From: Halorussus rarus
Lineage (GTDB): Archaea; Halobacteriota; Halobacteria; Halobacteriales; Haladaptataceae
Assembly: GCF_003369835.1 (NCBI RefSeq)
Contig: NZ_QPMJ01000003.1
Location: 248,001-312,000, forward strand
Length of the DNA: 64,000 nt
Direction: 5' to 3'
A program made the translations under genes and the position numbers. This document shows, piece by piece, positions 1 to 11,534 of the stretch; position 1 is the stretch's first letter; the number at the start of each line of letters is the position of its first letter. Under the pieces are notes generated by a model that saw only the letters and a program-made list of their open reading frames with translations, did not search any database and was not told the DNA's origin.

Positions 1-434
1 CAGTTGCGGGCCAGGCGGGCGAAGAAGCCGCCGGTGGGCCCGTCGACGCCGACGACGTCGGCGCCGCACTCCTGGGCGGCCTGTGCGGCCGCGCTCATCT
101 CGCCGCCGAACGCGGGCGGGGTGCGGTCGCTCCGGGCGTAGGCCCGGTAGAGCGGCGTCGCCAGCGGCGGCGCTTCGAGCGCGACGGTGTCGGGCTCGCG
201 CTCGGCCACCACCGCGCGGGCCCGGAAGACGCTCGCGGGGTGGTCGTGGACGACGCCGACCAGGGTCACGTCGCCGTCGGGGTGGGCGACGGTGCGGACG
301 TACTCGTCGCCCAGGCGCGGGTCGTCCGGGCCGTCGGTCGGCGGTTCCGCCGGCTCGTCGCTCGGTTCGGGGGTGTCGTCCGACCCGCCGTCGGGGGCGT
401 CGGTCGAGTCGGGTGCGTCGTCGGGGGAGGGCAT
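1..434 (-). CDS. TraB/PrgY-like domain protein (3' end off window)
   Basis: This is an N-terminal fragment of 144 codons running off the left edge. The first 45 or so residues are low-complexity acidic and proline-rich. A folded stretch follows with a VGVVHDHPAS strand, then PDTVALE, then FGGEMSAA and DVVGVDGP. This order (glycine/histidine strand, 'PDxVALE', 'GGEMsAA') resembles TraB/GumN/PrgY-type proteins, whose function in archaea is unknown. The ATG at 434 lies 118 bp from the divergent ligA start. The family assignment rests on motif resemblance only, because the C-terminal half is missing. Confidence 0.55.
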   Translation of the reverse strand, partial: MPSPDDAPDSTDAPDGGSDDTPEPSDEPAEPPTDGPDDPRLGDEYVRTVAHPDGDVTLVGVVHDHPASVFRARAVVAEREPDTVALEAPPLATPLYRAYARSDRTPPAFGGEMSAAAQAAQECGADVVGVDGPTGGFFARLARN

Positions 435-468
435 CGACGTGCGGGCCGGTATCACGCACCCCACATAA

Positions 469-2625
<2,157 letters not shown>

Positions 2626-2678
2626 AGGTCAGTCCCCTCGACCGCCTGGCAGTGATCACACACCCGAAACGCGTGTCA

Positions 2679-2703
2679 CCCCAAAATTATTACTTAATTG
2701 GGG
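2679..2703. promoter_or_regulatory. CCCCAA/TTGGGG inverted repeat around an AT-rich core
   Basis: Arms CCCCAA (2679-2684) and TTGGGG (2698-2703) flank an AT-only core that looks like a TATA element. The repeat lies 12 bp before the ATG of the small membrane protein at 2716 and 53 bp after the ligA stop. It could be an operator over the downstream promoter or part of the ligA transcription end. The sequence alone does not decide which. Confidence 0.4.
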
Positions 2704-2715
2704 GGATTTAGACGC

Positions 2716-2940
2716 ATGAGCGCGCTCAAGTCGCTGTTCGCATACTGGAAGCGACTCCACGCGGCGGTGCACGTCGATTCGCCGTGGCGGAGGGCGATTA
2801 TCGGCGGAGTCTCTGGCCTTTCGGGTGCACTGCTCGCAGATGCGGTCACGCAATCGTACTCGCTACGACTGCTCACCATCTTCGTCGTCACTACCGGTCT
2901 CATGGTCGTCCTCTCGGCCCTCGCGAATCATCTTCAGTAG
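2716..2940 (+). CDS. small membrane protein of unknown function
   Basis: A 74-residue protein starts at ATG 2716, directly after an AT-rich promoter-like stretch. A short basic, amphipathic N-terminus is followed by two hydrophobic segments at roughly residues 24-44 and 48-70, consistent with a helical hairpin in the membrane. It has no cysteines or recognisable motif. Its GC content is lower than that of ligA next to it. I do not recognise the family. Confidence 0.6.
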   Translation: MSALKSLFAYWKRLHAAVHVDSPWRRAIIGGVSGLSGALLADAVTQSYSLRLLTIFVVTTGLMVVLSALANHLQ

Positions 2941-3076
2941 CGTATCGCCTCCTGCGGGCAGACTTTCGCCGACCGACACCGTCGCAGATGGCCCGCTCGT
3001 AGACGTACGAACCGGCCGATTCGACCGGTTGGGTTCGGGAACACCCTTCGAACAGAAAGCGTGTTCTCGACGTCGG

Positions 3077-3958
3077 CTACAGGTCCGAGTCGTTGAACGC
3101 CAGGTAGCCGAGCGCGACCGGGACGAGCAGCCACAGCAGGAACTGGGCCAGCACGACCCAGTCCGAGAGGTAGACCGGCGTCTCGCCGATCTGCTTGGCG
3201 ATGAACGACTGCATCCGACCGGCGCCGTACAGCCGGGCCGACAGGACGCTGTCGGTGTACAGCCGGGTGACGAGGCTCTCGTACGCCCGGATGGGGTTGA
3301 AGAACTTGATGAACAGCCCGTACTTCACGAGCGTCATGTTCTCCCAGCCGAGGCCGAGCTGGTCGTTGAACACCACCAGGACCCGCCGGACCTGGGTCCA
3401 GAGCATCGTGAGCACGACGTACGTCCCGACCGTACCGAGCATCGCCCGGCGGTTCGACGACGACGCGGCCGAGAACCCGACCGCGACGCTGACGAACACG
3501 ACGCCGAGCAGCAGCGTCAGGGCGACGAACGCGAAGTACTTCAGGGGCTCGACCTGCACGCCGTAGAGCGCGAGGACGACCGCCGCGAGCAGCATGGCGA
3601 TCAGCACCGGCAGGGTGAGCACGGTGCTCCGCCCGAGGGTCTTGCCGGCGACCACGTCCTGCCGGGAGTGGGGCAGCGAGAGCAGCAGCTTCAGCGACCC
3701 CGACTCGCGCTCGCCGATGATGGAGCTGTACGCGACGGCGATGGCGACGATGGGGACCACGAGCGCGACCACCCGGTTGCCGAGCGTCGGCACGAACACC
3801 TCGGAGGTGAGCGGCTGGTTCCCCTGCGGCTCGACGCCCGACCCGATGAGGTAGGCGCTCCCGACGAACAGGCCGAAGAAGACGGCAGACAGGCCCCAGA
3901 GCCACCGCGAGCGCACCGCGTCCCGGAAGTCCTTCCGGGCGATGGCCTGCCACGTCAT
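3077..3958 (-). CDS. ABC-2 type transporter permease
   Basis: The 293-residue integral membrane protein has about six hydrophobic segments, a large extracytoplasmic loop after the first, and a GERESGSLKLLLSLP motif near residue 86. That motif is typical of ABC-2/NatB-like permeases. It overlaps the stop of the upstream ATPase by 4 bp (ATGA), so the two are almost certainly co-translated. The substrate cannot be told from sequence; this family includes sodium, copper and lipid exporters. A paralogous pair lies at 40554-42442. Confidence 0.88.
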   Translation of the reverse strand: MTWQAIARKDFRDAVRSRWLWGLSAVFFGLFVGSAYLIGSGVEPQGNQPLTSEVFVPTLGNRVVALVVPIVAIAVAYSSIIGERESGSLKLLLSLPHSRQDVVAGKTLGRSTVLTLPVLIAMLLAAVVLALYGVQVEPLKYFAFVALTLLLGVVFVSVAVGFSAASSSNRRAMLGTVGTYVVLTMLWTQVRRVLVVFNDQLGLGWENMTLVKYGLFIKFFNPIRAYESLVTRLYTDSVLSARLYGAGRMQSFIAKQIGETPVYLSDWVVLAQFLLWLLVPVALGYLAFNDSDL

Positions 3959-4878
3959 GCCGTCACCTCCTGTCTGTCGGTGGTGTACGCCATGAACAGG
4001 TCCTCGAGCGACGCCTCCTCGGTCTCGAAGTCGCTGACGTCGACGCCGGCCGATTCGAGGGTCGTGATGACCGACGTCTTGGCGTCGCTCCCGCAGGAGA
4101 CGACCAGCCGGCCGCCGTCGTCCCGCTCGACCTCGGAGACGCCGTCGAGGTCGCGCACGTCGGCCAGCGCCTCGTCGGAGACGCCGTCGGCGGTGATCCG
4201 CAGCACGGTGTCGGCGCTGGTCGCCTCGCGCAGCCCCTCGATGGAGTCCTCGGCCACGAGCTGGCCGTCCCGGAGGATGCCCACGCGGTCGCAGACCGCC
4301 TCGACCTGGCCCAGGATGTGGCTCGAGAAGAAGACCGTGGCGCCCCGGTCAGCCTCCTCGCGGACGATGTCGCGCATCTGGCGTGCCCCCTGCGGGTCGA
4401 GCCCGGTCGAGGGCTCGTCGAGGACGAGGATGTCGGGCTCGCCCACCAGCGCCATCCCGAGGACCAGGCGCTGGGCCATCCCCTTGGAGTAGCCGCCGGC
4501 CTTCCGGTCGCCGGCGTCGCCCAGCCCGACGCGGTCGAGGATGGCGTCCGGGTCGTCGTCGGCCTCCTTCGACTCGATGGCGAACTCGAGGTGCTGTCTG
4601 CCGGTCAGGCGGTCGTACACCGAGAACCCCTCGGGGAGCACGCCGAGGCGCTCGCGGACCGCGACGCCCTCCTCGCGGACGTCGCGGCCGAGGATGCGGA
4701 CCTCGCCGTCGGTCGGGCGGACGAAGTCCAGCAGCATGTTGATGGTGGTGGACTTGCCCGCGCCGTTCGGGCCGAGGAAGCCGAACACCTCGCCCTCCTC
4801 GACCTCGAAGGAGAGGTCGCGGACGGCGACCACGTCGCCGTACCGCTTGGTGACTCCGTCGATCTCGATAGCGGCCAT
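3955..4878 (-). CDS. ABC transporter ATP-binding protein (ABC-2 exporter class)
   Basis: The 307-residue nucleotide-binding subunit has Walker A GPNGAGKST near residue 37, a variant signature YSKGMAQRL, Walker B ILVLDEP and the switch histidine in FFSSHIL. A C-terminal extension of about 90 residues, ending in EEASLEDLFMAYT, is characteristic of the NatA/CcmA-type ATPases that drive ABC-2 permeases. It is the first gene of a two-gene operon with the permease downstream. It is clearly related to the ATPase at 41531-42442. Confidence 0.92.
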   Translation of the reverse strand: MAAIEIDGVTKRYGDVVAVRDLSFEVEEGEVFGFLGPNGAGKSTTINMLLDFVRPTDGEVRILGRDVREEGVAVRERLGVLPEGFSVYDRLTGRQHLEFAIESKEADDDPDAILDRVGLGDAGDRKAGGYSKGMAQRLVLGMALVGEPDILVLDEPSTGLDPQGARQMRDIVREEADRGATVFFSSHILGQVEAVCDRVGILRDGQLVAEDSIEGLREATSADTVLRITADGVSDEALADVRDLDGVSEVERDDGGRLVVSCGSDAKTSVITTLESAGVDVSDFETEEASLEDLFMAYTTDRQEVTA

Positions 4879-4984
4879 AGGAGCGCCTTTTGCGTTCCCC
4901 TACGTAAACCCTTGTCTTATCCCGGCGTTCGTCTGACGGAGACGGTGTCCCGCTAGTTCTCTCGTAGCGAGTGCCTCCGGTCGC

Positions 4985-5245
4985 TCAGACCGCCTCGTCC
5001 GGGTCGTGCCGGTCGGCCATCCGGGTCGCCTCGTCGGCGTAGCGCTCGCGGGTCGCCTCGTCGTCGACCGCGTCGAGCGACTCGGGGTCGGCGTCGACGG
5101 CCGCGGTCACGTCCACCTGGCTGAGCATGTTCATCGACCGCTGCTTGTGGAGTCTGCGCTCGCCGTCGGTCGTGGCGTACACCAGCGAGACCATGCCCTT
5201 GTCGGTGTACGTCCGCTCCACGAGCCAGAGTCGCTCCTCGTCCAT
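4985..5245 (-). CDS. small conserved-looking hypothetical protein
   Basis: An 86-residue acidic protein beginning MDEERLWLVERTYTDKG. The first 45 residues look like a short beta-rich unit (an LVERTYTDKGMVSLVYATTDG pattern in two strands), and the rest is a charged helix. It has no cysteines, membrane segment or signal. It is transcribed in the same direction as the ABC-2 operon but lies 106 bp upstream of it. I do not recognise the family; codon use is typical of the region. Confidence 0.7.
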   Translation of the reverse strand: MDEERLWLVERTYTDKGMVSLVYATTDGERRLHKQRSMNMLSQVDVTAAVDADPESLDAVDDEATRERYADEATRMADRHDPDEAV

Positions 5246-5458
5246 GTTGACACCTACTCGGGCGGCGAGTTGAATCCACCGGGTCGGTCGCGCCCTCGCG
5301 CTCGCGTCGGCACGCCGGGTCAGCGTCGCGTGCCAGTAGCGTTAAGGCGCGAAGCGGCGTAACGGACTGTGAATGATGGACTACGGGTGGCAGGACCGAA
5401 GGGGACACGGAGTACCGGGTACCGGTAGCAACAGCCTCGGTCCCCTCCCCGCGAAGGC

Positions 5459-6073
5459 ATGAGGATGAGCCAGTCCCCGCTCTCCCAGGCCACGGACGAC
5501 CGCCTCTCGGAGATGCTCTTCCAGGGCGAGGAGGTCGAGGAGGAGTTCACCGTCGAGGGCGCCCGCGTCGCGGTCACGACCCACCGCGTGCTCGTGTTCA
5601 CCCCAGACGGCGACGGCCGGCGGTTCGACCACGCCGACCGGCCGAACGTCCTGGACGCGAGCGTCGAGACCTCCGGGCGGAACTCGTACGTCGAGTGGGG
5701 CGTCCGGACCGGCGTCTACGGTGCGGTGCTGCTGGGCGGCGGCGTCCTCCTGAAGACCAGCGGCATCCTCGAGCAGATCGGGGCCACTCAGGCGCCCGCG
5801 GACGTCCCCGGGTCCGGCATCGCGCAGTTCGTCTCTCTCCTCCCGAAGGCGCTGGGCACGCTCACGACCGGCTTGCTGCTCGGCGGCGCCCTGCTGGCGC
5901 TGGCGGCCGCCGCGCTCGGCGCCCTCTACTTCGACTCCCGCGAGCGCGAACTCGTCATCGAGCGGGCCGGCCGCGACCCGATGCGGGTGCCGGTCCGCGA
6001 CGACGAAGCCGAGGACGTCGCCCGACGGCTCCGGACCGCGGTGGGAACAGGTTCAAAGCCGCGCAGCGACTAG
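5459..6073 (+). CDS. membrane protein with N-terminal PH-like domain
   Basis: The product is 204 residues. Residues 10-60 contain LFQGEEVEEEFTV, VAVTTHRVLVFTPDG and a FDHADRPNV turn, resembling the bacterial/archaeal PH-like domains that begin many haloarchaeal membrane proteins. Two long hydrophobic segments follow (about 82-102 and 138-162), then a short soluble tail. An alternative ATG at 5465 is two codons downstream and equally plausible. The uvrC ATG comes 9 bp after the stop, so the two genes may be co-transcribed. The role is unknown. Confidence 0.75.
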   Translation: MRMSQSPLSQATDDRLSEMLFQGEEVEEEFTVEGARVAVTTHRVLVFTPDGDGRRFDHADRPNVLDASVETSGRNSYVEWGVRTGVYGAVLLGGGVLLKTSGILEQIGATQAPADVPGSGIAQFVSLLPKALGTLTTGLLLGGALLALAAAALGALYFDSRERELVIERAGRDPMRVPVRDDEAEDVARRLRTAVGTGSKPRSD

Positions 6074-6082
6074 CGGCGCTCG

Positions 6083-7918
6083 ATGGACGGCGACGCGGTA
6101 CGCGACCGAGCCGGAGAGCTGCCCCGACAGCCCGGCGTCTACCAGTTCGAAGACGGCGAGACGGTCGTCTACGTCGGCAAGGCCGTCGACCTCCGGGACC
6201 GGGTGCGGTCGTACGCCGACCCGCGGGGCGAGCGCATCCGCCGGATGGTCGACCGGGCCGACCGCATCGACTACTCGGTCACCGACACCGAGACCCAGGC
6301 GCTGCTGCTCGAAGCGAACCTCATCAAGCGGTTCCAGCCCCGGTACAACGTCCGGCTGAAGGACGACAAGTCCTACCCCCTCGTCCAGCTCACCGACCAC
6401 GAGTTCCCCCGCATCGAGATCACCCGCGACCCGGACCCGGCGGCCCGCGCACGACGGGCCGGCGAGGCCCGGAGCGACGGCGGCGCCCGGGCGAGCGCGG
6501 GCGGCGGTCCCGACGCCTCCGGACCCCGGGTTTTCGGGCCCTTCACGCGGAAGACGCGGGTCGAGACGGTCGTGAAGGCCCTGCGGGAGACCTACGGCGT
6601 CCGGGGCTGCTCGGACCACAAGTTCGCCAACCGCGACCGGCCCTGCCTCGACTACGACATCGGCCTGTGCACCGCGCCGTGTACCGCCGAGATCGACCGG
6701 GACTCCTACATCGCCGACGTGGAGTCGGTCGTCCGGTTCTTCGAGGGCGAGACCGGCGTGCTCGCCGACCCCTTGCGCCGCGAGATGGAACGAGCCGCCG
6801 AGAACAGGGAGTTCGAGCGCGCCGCGAACCTCCGGGACAAGCTCGACGCGGTCGAGGGGTTCCACGGCGGCGCGGGCGAGGCGGTCGCCCACGAGAGCGA
6901 CGAGCGCGCCGTCGACGTGCTCGGCGTCGCGCTGGAGGGCGACTCGGCGACCGTCGCGCGGCTCCACAGCGAGTCGGGCCAGCTGGTCGACCGCGAGCGC
7001 CACGCCGTGACGGTGCCCGAGGGCGACGCCGACGACGCCGACACCCGGGCCGGCGCGGTGCTCTCGGCGTTCGTGACCCAGTACTACGCCGAGCGCGACC
7101 TGCCCGACGCGCTGCTGTTCTCCGACCGGCCGGACGACGAGGAGGTGCTCGACTGGCTGGAGGGAGAGGGCGTCGCGGCCAGGGTGCCGGGCGCCGGACG
7201 CGAAGCGACGCTCGTGGACCTCGCGCTCAAGAACGCCCGGCGGGGCGCGAGCGAACCCGACGCCCTCGCGGCGCTCCGGGACGCGCTCGACCTCGACCGG
7301 GTGCCCCGGCGCATCGAGGGGTTCGACGTGAGCCACGCCCAGGGCAAGCACGCGGTCGGCAGCGACGTCGCCTTCGCCGACGGGTCGGCCGACAAGTCGG
7401 GCTACCGCCGGAAGAAGCTCAGCGACGAGAACGACGACTACGCCAACATGTACGACCTCGTGCGCTGGCGGGCCTCCCGTGCGGTCGAGGGCCGCGACGA
7501 CCGGCCCGACCCCGACCTCCTGCTCATCGACGGCGGCGAGGGGCAACTCAACGCCGCCCGCGAGGCCCTCGCCGACGTCGGCTGGGACGTGCCCGCTATC
7601 GCGCTCGCGAAGGACGAGGAGGTCGTGGTCACCCCGTCGGGAACCTACGACTGGCCGAGCGACGCCGACCACCTCCACGTCCTCCAGCGGGTCCGCGACG
7701 AGGCCCACCGGTTCGCGGTCCAGTACCACCAGACGCTCCGGGACGACGTCTCGACCGAACTCGACAACGTGCCCGGCATCGGTCCGCAGACCCGCCGGAA
7801 GCTCCTCCGGCGGTTCGGCAGCGTCGAGGGGATTCGGGAGGCGTCGGTCGCGGAACTACAGGAGGTGGAGGGCGTCGGCGAGAAGACCGCCGAGACCATC
7901 GAGACGCGGCTGTCGTAA
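6083..7918 (+). CDS. uvrC: excinuclease ABC subunit C
   Basis: The 611-residue UvrC is the dual-incision nuclease of bacterial-type nucleotide excision repair. The N-terminal GIY-YIG domain ([19 protein letters not shown], about residues 14-42) makes the 3' cut. A cysteine cluster lies near residues 176-198. The UVR motif ([15 protein letters not shown], about residue 242) binds UvrB. The RNase H-like C-terminal endonuclease ([10 protein letters not shown], about residue 413) makes the 5' cut, and a tandem helix-hairpin-helix ends the protein. Residues around 120-148 hold an Ala/Gly/Arg-rich insertion before RVFGPF, absent from compact UvrCs and probably a surface loop. uvrB lies 4 kb away on the other strand; uvrA is not in the window. 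Confidence 0.96.
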   Translation: MDGDAVRDRAGELPRQPGVYQFEDGETVVYVGKAVDLRDRVRSYADPRGERIRRMVDRADRIDYSVTDTETQALLLEANLIKRFQPRYNVRLKDDKSYPLVQLTDHEFPRIEITRDPDPAARARRAGEARSDGGARASAGGGPDASGPRVFGPFTRKTRVETVVKALRETYGVRGCSDHKFANRDRPCLDYDIGLCTAPCTAEIDRDSYIADVESVVRFFEGETGVLADPLRREMERAAENREFERAANLRDKLDAVEGFHGGAGEAVAHESDERAVDVLGVALEGDSATVARLHSESGQLVDRERHAVTVPEGDADDADTRAGAVLSAFVTQYYAERDLPDALLFSDRPDDEEVLDWLEGEGVAARVPGAGREATLVDLALKNARRGASEPDALAALRDALDLDRVPRRIEGFDVSHAQGKHAVGSDVAFADGSADKSGYRRKKLSDENDDYANMYDLVRWRASRAVEGRDDRPDPDLLLIDGGEGQLNAAREALADVGWDVPAIALAKDEEVVVTPSGTYDWPSDADHLHVLQRVRDEAHRFAVQYHQTLRDDVSTELDNVPGIGPQTRRKLLRRFGSVEGIREASVAELQEVEGVGEKTAETIETRLS

Positions 7919-7987
7919 CTCCTCGATTCCCGCTGACTGGTCGAGCCACCGAACGCCTTTCCCGCCGTTCTCCGAGCCGAGTCGGTG

Positions 7988-8116
7988 ATGCCCTCCAGCG
8001 CGAAGTCCGCGCTTCTGTCTGCCGTCCGCGTCGTCTTCGTCGCCCTCGCCCGGCGGTTCGCCGAGACCGTCGTCGGAGGACTGTTCCGAACTCTCGGCCG
8101 GCGCAGTCGCCCGTGA
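7988..8116 (+). CDS. possible 42-residue basic peptide
   Basis: A short frame with ATG at 7988 follows uvrC by 69 bp and ends at 8116. It encodes a basic peptide with a hydrophobic centre (VRVVFVALARRFAETVVGG). It is convergent with the membrane protein that ends at 8117. Codon use is GC-rich as expected, but the length is too small to separate from chance. Confidence 0.3.
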   Translation: MPSSAKSALLSAVRVVFVALARRFAETVVGGLFRTLGRRSRP

Positions 8117-8446
8117 TTACGTGCTCTCCTCGAGGTGCTCGCGCGTCCGCCCCGAGTAGCCCAGCACCAGCGCGACCACCAGCAGCACTGCCAGGCCGAC
8201 GACGAGCGCGCCCTGCAACACCGCCACGATGAGCAACCCGACGGCCCCGACGGTCGCGACTCTGTATCGGCCGGCCCAGATGCCGCGCGCGCCGGTGAGC
8301 GCGAACGAGACCGTCAGTAGATAAACCAGGAGTCCGCTGTCGGAGAAGCCCCTCGAGTCGAAGAGGACGACCGCACCGATGGCGAGGACGAGGACCACCA
8401 CCCCGACCGAGAACCCCTTCGCCAGCGCCGAGCGCGTGTTCGCCAT
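8117..8446 (-). CDS. small multi-pass membrane protein
   Basis: The 109-residue protein starts at ATG 8446 (MANTRSALAKGF). There are four hydrophobic segments: about 12-29, 36-50, 57-78 and 79-98. A charged C-terminus with basic and acidic residues (GRTREHLEEST) ends the chain. It has no conserved catalytic motif. A frame continues upstream of 8446 but is rich in Arg/Gly and lies in the promoter region, so the internal ATG is preferred. The function is unknown. Confidence 0.65.
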   Translation of the reverse strand: MANTRSALAKGFSVGVVVLVLAIGAVVLFDSRGFSDSGLLVYLLTVSFALTGARGIWAGRYRVATVGAVGLLIVAVLQGALVVGLAVLLVVALVLGYSGRTREHLEEST

Positions 8447-8568
8447 ACGCCACGTTGTCCGGCCAGCGACATAATACGCCGTGGTGCCCCGCCGCCGACG
8501 CCCTCCCCGTCGCCCGGTAGGCGACACAAAGGCCAAACGTTATGACCGCATAGCATCGTGTAACCAAC

Positions 8569-9717
8569 ATGAACAACCCCTTCTACGAACTCGGACGGCT
8601 CACCGCCGGGGTGAGCGTCTCGCGCCTGCTGGCCGGCGTCGTCGGGGTGCTCGCGCTCCTCGTCGCCCTCCCGTACCTCGACGCCGCGGCGGTCGCGGGT
8701 CTGCTCGCGCTGGGGTTGGTGGTCGCGGTCCTCGCCAGCGCGGTCGAGATCGTCGGCCCGTACGAGAAGCGAGCGCTGACGGTGTTCGGCGAGTACCGGG
8801 AACTGCTGGGGCCCGGCCTGAACGTCGTCCCGCCGCTGGTGAGCGAGACCCACGCGTTCGACATGCGGACCCAGATGCTCGACGTGCCCGAGCAGGAGGC
8901 CATCACCGAGGACAACTCGCCGGTGACCGCCGACGCCGTCATCTACATCCGCGTGATGGACGCCGAGAAGGCGTACCTCGAGGTCGACGACTACCGGAAG
9001 GCGGTCTCGGACCTCGCCCAGACCACCCTCCGGGCGGTCATCGGCGACATGGAGCTCGACGAGACGCTCCGGCAGCAGAAGGAGATCAACGCCCGCATCC
9101 ACGAGGAACTCGACCGGCCGACCGACGAGTGGGGCGTCCGGGTCGAGGCCGTCGAGGTCCAGTCGGTGATGCCCACGCCGACCGTCGTGAGCGCGATGGA
9201 GCAGCAGACCGCGGCCGAGCGCCGTCGTCGGGCGATGATCCTGGAGGCCCAGGGCGAGCGCCGGAGCGCCGTCGAGAAGGCCCAGGGCGAGAAGGCCTCG
9301 AACGTCATCCGCGCGCAGGGCGAGAAGCGCAGCCAGATGATCGAAGCGCAGGGCGACGCGGTGTCGACCGTGCTCCGGGCGCGCTCGGCCGAGTCGATGG
9401 GCGAGCGCGCGGTCCTCGACAAGGGGATGGAGACGCTCGACGCCATCGGGCAGGGCGACTCGACCACGTTCGTCCTGCCCCAGGAACTGTCGTCGCTGGT
9501 CGGCCGGTACGGCAAGCATCTGACCGGCAGCGACGTGGGGGACGTCGGTGACGGCGATTCGCTGGAGAGCCTCGACTTCGACGCCGAAACCGAGGAACTA
9601 CTCGGCCTCGACGACGTCGACGAACTGGTCGGCGAGTTGGACGGCGGCACAACCGACGGCGAGAAGGCCGATGCCGAGTTCGACGCCGACGTCGAACTCG
9701 AGACCGAGAACCAGTGA
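8569..9717 (+). CDS. SPFH/band-7 (stomatin/prohibitin) family protein
   Basis: The 382-residue protein has one or two N-terminal membrane segments (about 23-60) and then an SPFH domain (IVGPYEKRALTVFGEYRELLGPGLNVVPP, through QTTLRAVIGDMELDE). An alanine- and charge-rich coiled coil carries repeated EAQGER/EKAQGEKAS/EAQGDAVS units at about 228-270, where oligomers form. The C-terminus of roughly 60 residues is strongly acidic. Such proteins scaffold membrane microdomains and often escort proteases; no NfeD partner is adjacent. It is convergent with the downstream exporter. Confidence 0.92.
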   Translation: MNNPFYELGRLTAGVSVSRLLAGVVGVLALLVALPYLDAAAVAGLLALGLVVAVLASAVEIVGPYEKRALTVFGEYRELLGPGLNVVPPLVSETHAFDMRTQMLDVPEQEAITEDNSPVTADAVIYIRVMDAEKAYLEVDDYRKAVSDLAQTTLRAVIGDMELDETLRQQKEINARIHEELDRPTDEWGVRVEAVEVQSVMPTPTVVSAMEQQTAAERRRRAMILEAQGERRSAVEKAQGEKASNVIRAQGEKRSQMIEAQGDAVSTVLRARSAESMGERAVLDKGMETLDAIGQGDSTTFVLPQELSSLVGRYGKHLTGSDVGDVGDGDSLESLDFDAETEELLGLDDVDELVGELDGGTTDGEKADAEFDADVELETENQ

Positions 9718-9732
9718 CGGCGTCGCCCGACC

Positions 9733-10605
9733 TCAGAGGAACAGGACGCGGAACAGGACGAACGCGCCGACCAGCGAGTAGACGACCATCATCGCGCGGA
9801 CGGTCGCCTTCTCGGAGACGCGGCTGTTGATGAACGCGCCCGCCTGGCCGCCGACGAGGCACGTCAGGCCCGCGGCGAGGCCGAAGTCGAACGGGACGGT
9901 GAAGTCGTGGCCGCTGAACGCCGGCGGCGCGAACTCCAGCAGCAGGAGGTTCGTCACCAGCGCGGCGACGATGGTCCCGTGGAGCACGAGCGCGCTGGTC
10001 CCGGTCGAGAGCTTGACCGAGACGCGCTTGCGGACCGTCAGCAGCGTCTGGGTCAGCTCGCCGATGGCGATGGCGACGAAGCCGGCCATCGCCCCGCCGA
10101 CGCCCGCGACCAGTCGGTCGTAGCGGTCGAAGGTGGAGGCCGGCGATACGACTTCGCCCCCGTCCGCGGCGACTCCCTCGGCGCCGCCCTCGTGACCGTC
10201 GTGGGCCCGGAACAGCACGGCCGAGAGGACGATGAGCATCCCGCCGAACAGCAGCTTCAGCACCGTCGAGGGCGCGAAGTACGACAGCGCCCGGGTGACG
10301 ACGGCGACCGGGACGCTGATGGCGAGGATGGCCTTCGCCACGTCGAGGTCGATCTGCTCGCGGAGGTAGTACGCCGAGACGCTGCTGGTGTAGCCGAACA
10401 GCTCGACGAACAGGGCGAGCCCGATGGCGGCCTGGAGGGTGACGTCGGGGAACGCCGGGACGAGCGCGGGGTACACGAACAGGAAGGCGGGGACGAAGAG
10501 GACGGCCGCCTCCATGGCGAACGTGTTGACCGTGGTGCATATCGCGAACGTCAGAAGCACGAACGTCAGGAGACCGACCGCGGAGAAGCCGAGCGGGAGC
10601 GCCAT
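9733..10605 (-). CDS. sulfite exporter TauE/SafE family permease
   Basis: The 290-residue integral membrane protein has about eight hydrophobic segments and the two-half arrangement of the TauE/SafE (DUF81) family. Supporting features are VLKLLFGGMLIVLSAVL near the middle and GVGGAMAGFVAIAIGELTQT at the start of the second half. Members move sulfite, sulfonates or organic anions across the cytoplasmic membrane. It starts at ATG 10605 (MALPLGFSAVG). Nothing in the neighbourhood fixes the substrate, although two rhodaneses lie 6 kb away. Confidence 0.85.
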   Translation of the reverse strand: MALPLGFSAVGLLTFVLLTFAICTTVNTFAMEAAVLFVPAFLFVYPALVPAFPDVTLQAAIGLALFVELFGYTSSVSAYYLREQIDLDVAKAILAISVPVAVVTRALSYFAPSTVLKLLFGGMLIVLSAVLFRAHDGHEGGAEGVAADGGEVVSPASTFDRYDRLVAGVGGAMAGFVAIAIGELTQTLLTVRKRVSVKLSTGTSALVLHGTIVAALVTNLLLLEFAPPAFSGHDFTVPFDFGLAAGLTCLVGGQAGAFINSRVSEKATVRAMMVVYSLVGAFVLFRVLFL

Positions 10606-10691
10606 CTACGCGAAGCCTCCTGTCGGGGGTTGGATGGGGTGGCCCGGGTCCGAGCGAGCGTCCGGCAGTCGTTGAATCATGGTGGCCCGGT

Positions 10692-11321
10692 CTAAGCGAC
10701 GCCGAACTGAAAAGATTTGATGAAGCAGAAAATCGTTCCGGGCGGTGGCGACGCTCTGCGTCTACAGGTCCGATGCGACGCCGCCCGCTCGACCGCCGGG
10801 TTCGCGTTCGCGGCCATCCACGTCCGGAGGCCGCCGTCGGGCCGCACGGGAATCGTCGCGTCCTCGACCGCGTAGTACTCGCCCTCGTAGCTGACGTTCG
10901 TCTCGGTGAGGAGTCGGTCGACGAGCTCGAGCCCCTCGACGAGGCGGGGCACCCGCTCGCGTTTCGGGACGCCGAAGGCGTCGAACTCCTCGTCCCGGTA
11001 GCCGGCACCGACCCCGAACGCGGTCGGGCCGTCGTGGAGCGCGTCGAGCGTCGCGACCCGCTCGGCGATGTCGACCGGATGGCGGAACGGCAGCAGCACG
11101 ACGCCGGTCGCCAGCTCCATCCCGGACACCTCGCCGGCCACTCGTGAGAGGAACGGGACCAGCTGGAGCTGCGTGAAGTCCGAGAGGTAGTGCTGGCCGG
11201 CGCTCAGGTGGTCGAACCCCACCTCGTCGGCCGTCCGCGCCAGTTCCAGCAGCCCGTCGCGGAGTTCGGTCGGCGTCCGGTCCGGGTCGCCCTGCGGATT
11301 CAGGTAGAGGCCGAACTTCAT
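10692..11321 (-). pseudogene. truncated luciferase-like (LLM) flavin/F420 monooxygenase
   Basis: Residues 1-176 read as the N-terminal part of a bacterial-luciferase-like (beta/alpha)8 protein: MKFGLYLNPQG at the start, then ADEVGFDHLSAGQHY, ATGVVLLPFRHP and FGVGAGYRDEEFDAFG. Similarity stops after WMAANANPAVERAA. The last 33 residues are Arg/Cys/Phe-rich and unlike the family. LLM enzymes are normally about 320-350 residues, so the final barrel strands are missing. The junction lies near 10795, where the sequence becomes less GC-rich. A deletion has probably removed the 3' part, and the gene is most likely non-functional. Start ATG 11321; a GTG lies two codons upstream. Confidence 0.75.
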
Positions 11322-11534
11322 ACCCACACCACGAGAGGTCTTATCAAATGCGTTCGCGTCCGGCGGCGAGTAGCGAGCGAAGCGCCGATTCGGGCCTCTT
11401 TTCCGCGGTCTCGTAGATGCGCCGGATGCAGGCGGCGATTCGCAGCGGGGGCCGACACCGGAGTAAATACTCCCAGCCGAATACCTGTACTATACGGGAA
11501 AATTACATATTTCTGGCCGTAGTCCCGATAGACG

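Noticed and set aside
5695-8232. Long plus-strand frame of 845 codons across the PH-like gene and uvrC
   Set aside because: Arg-rich shadow of uvrC in another frame; no conserved motif.
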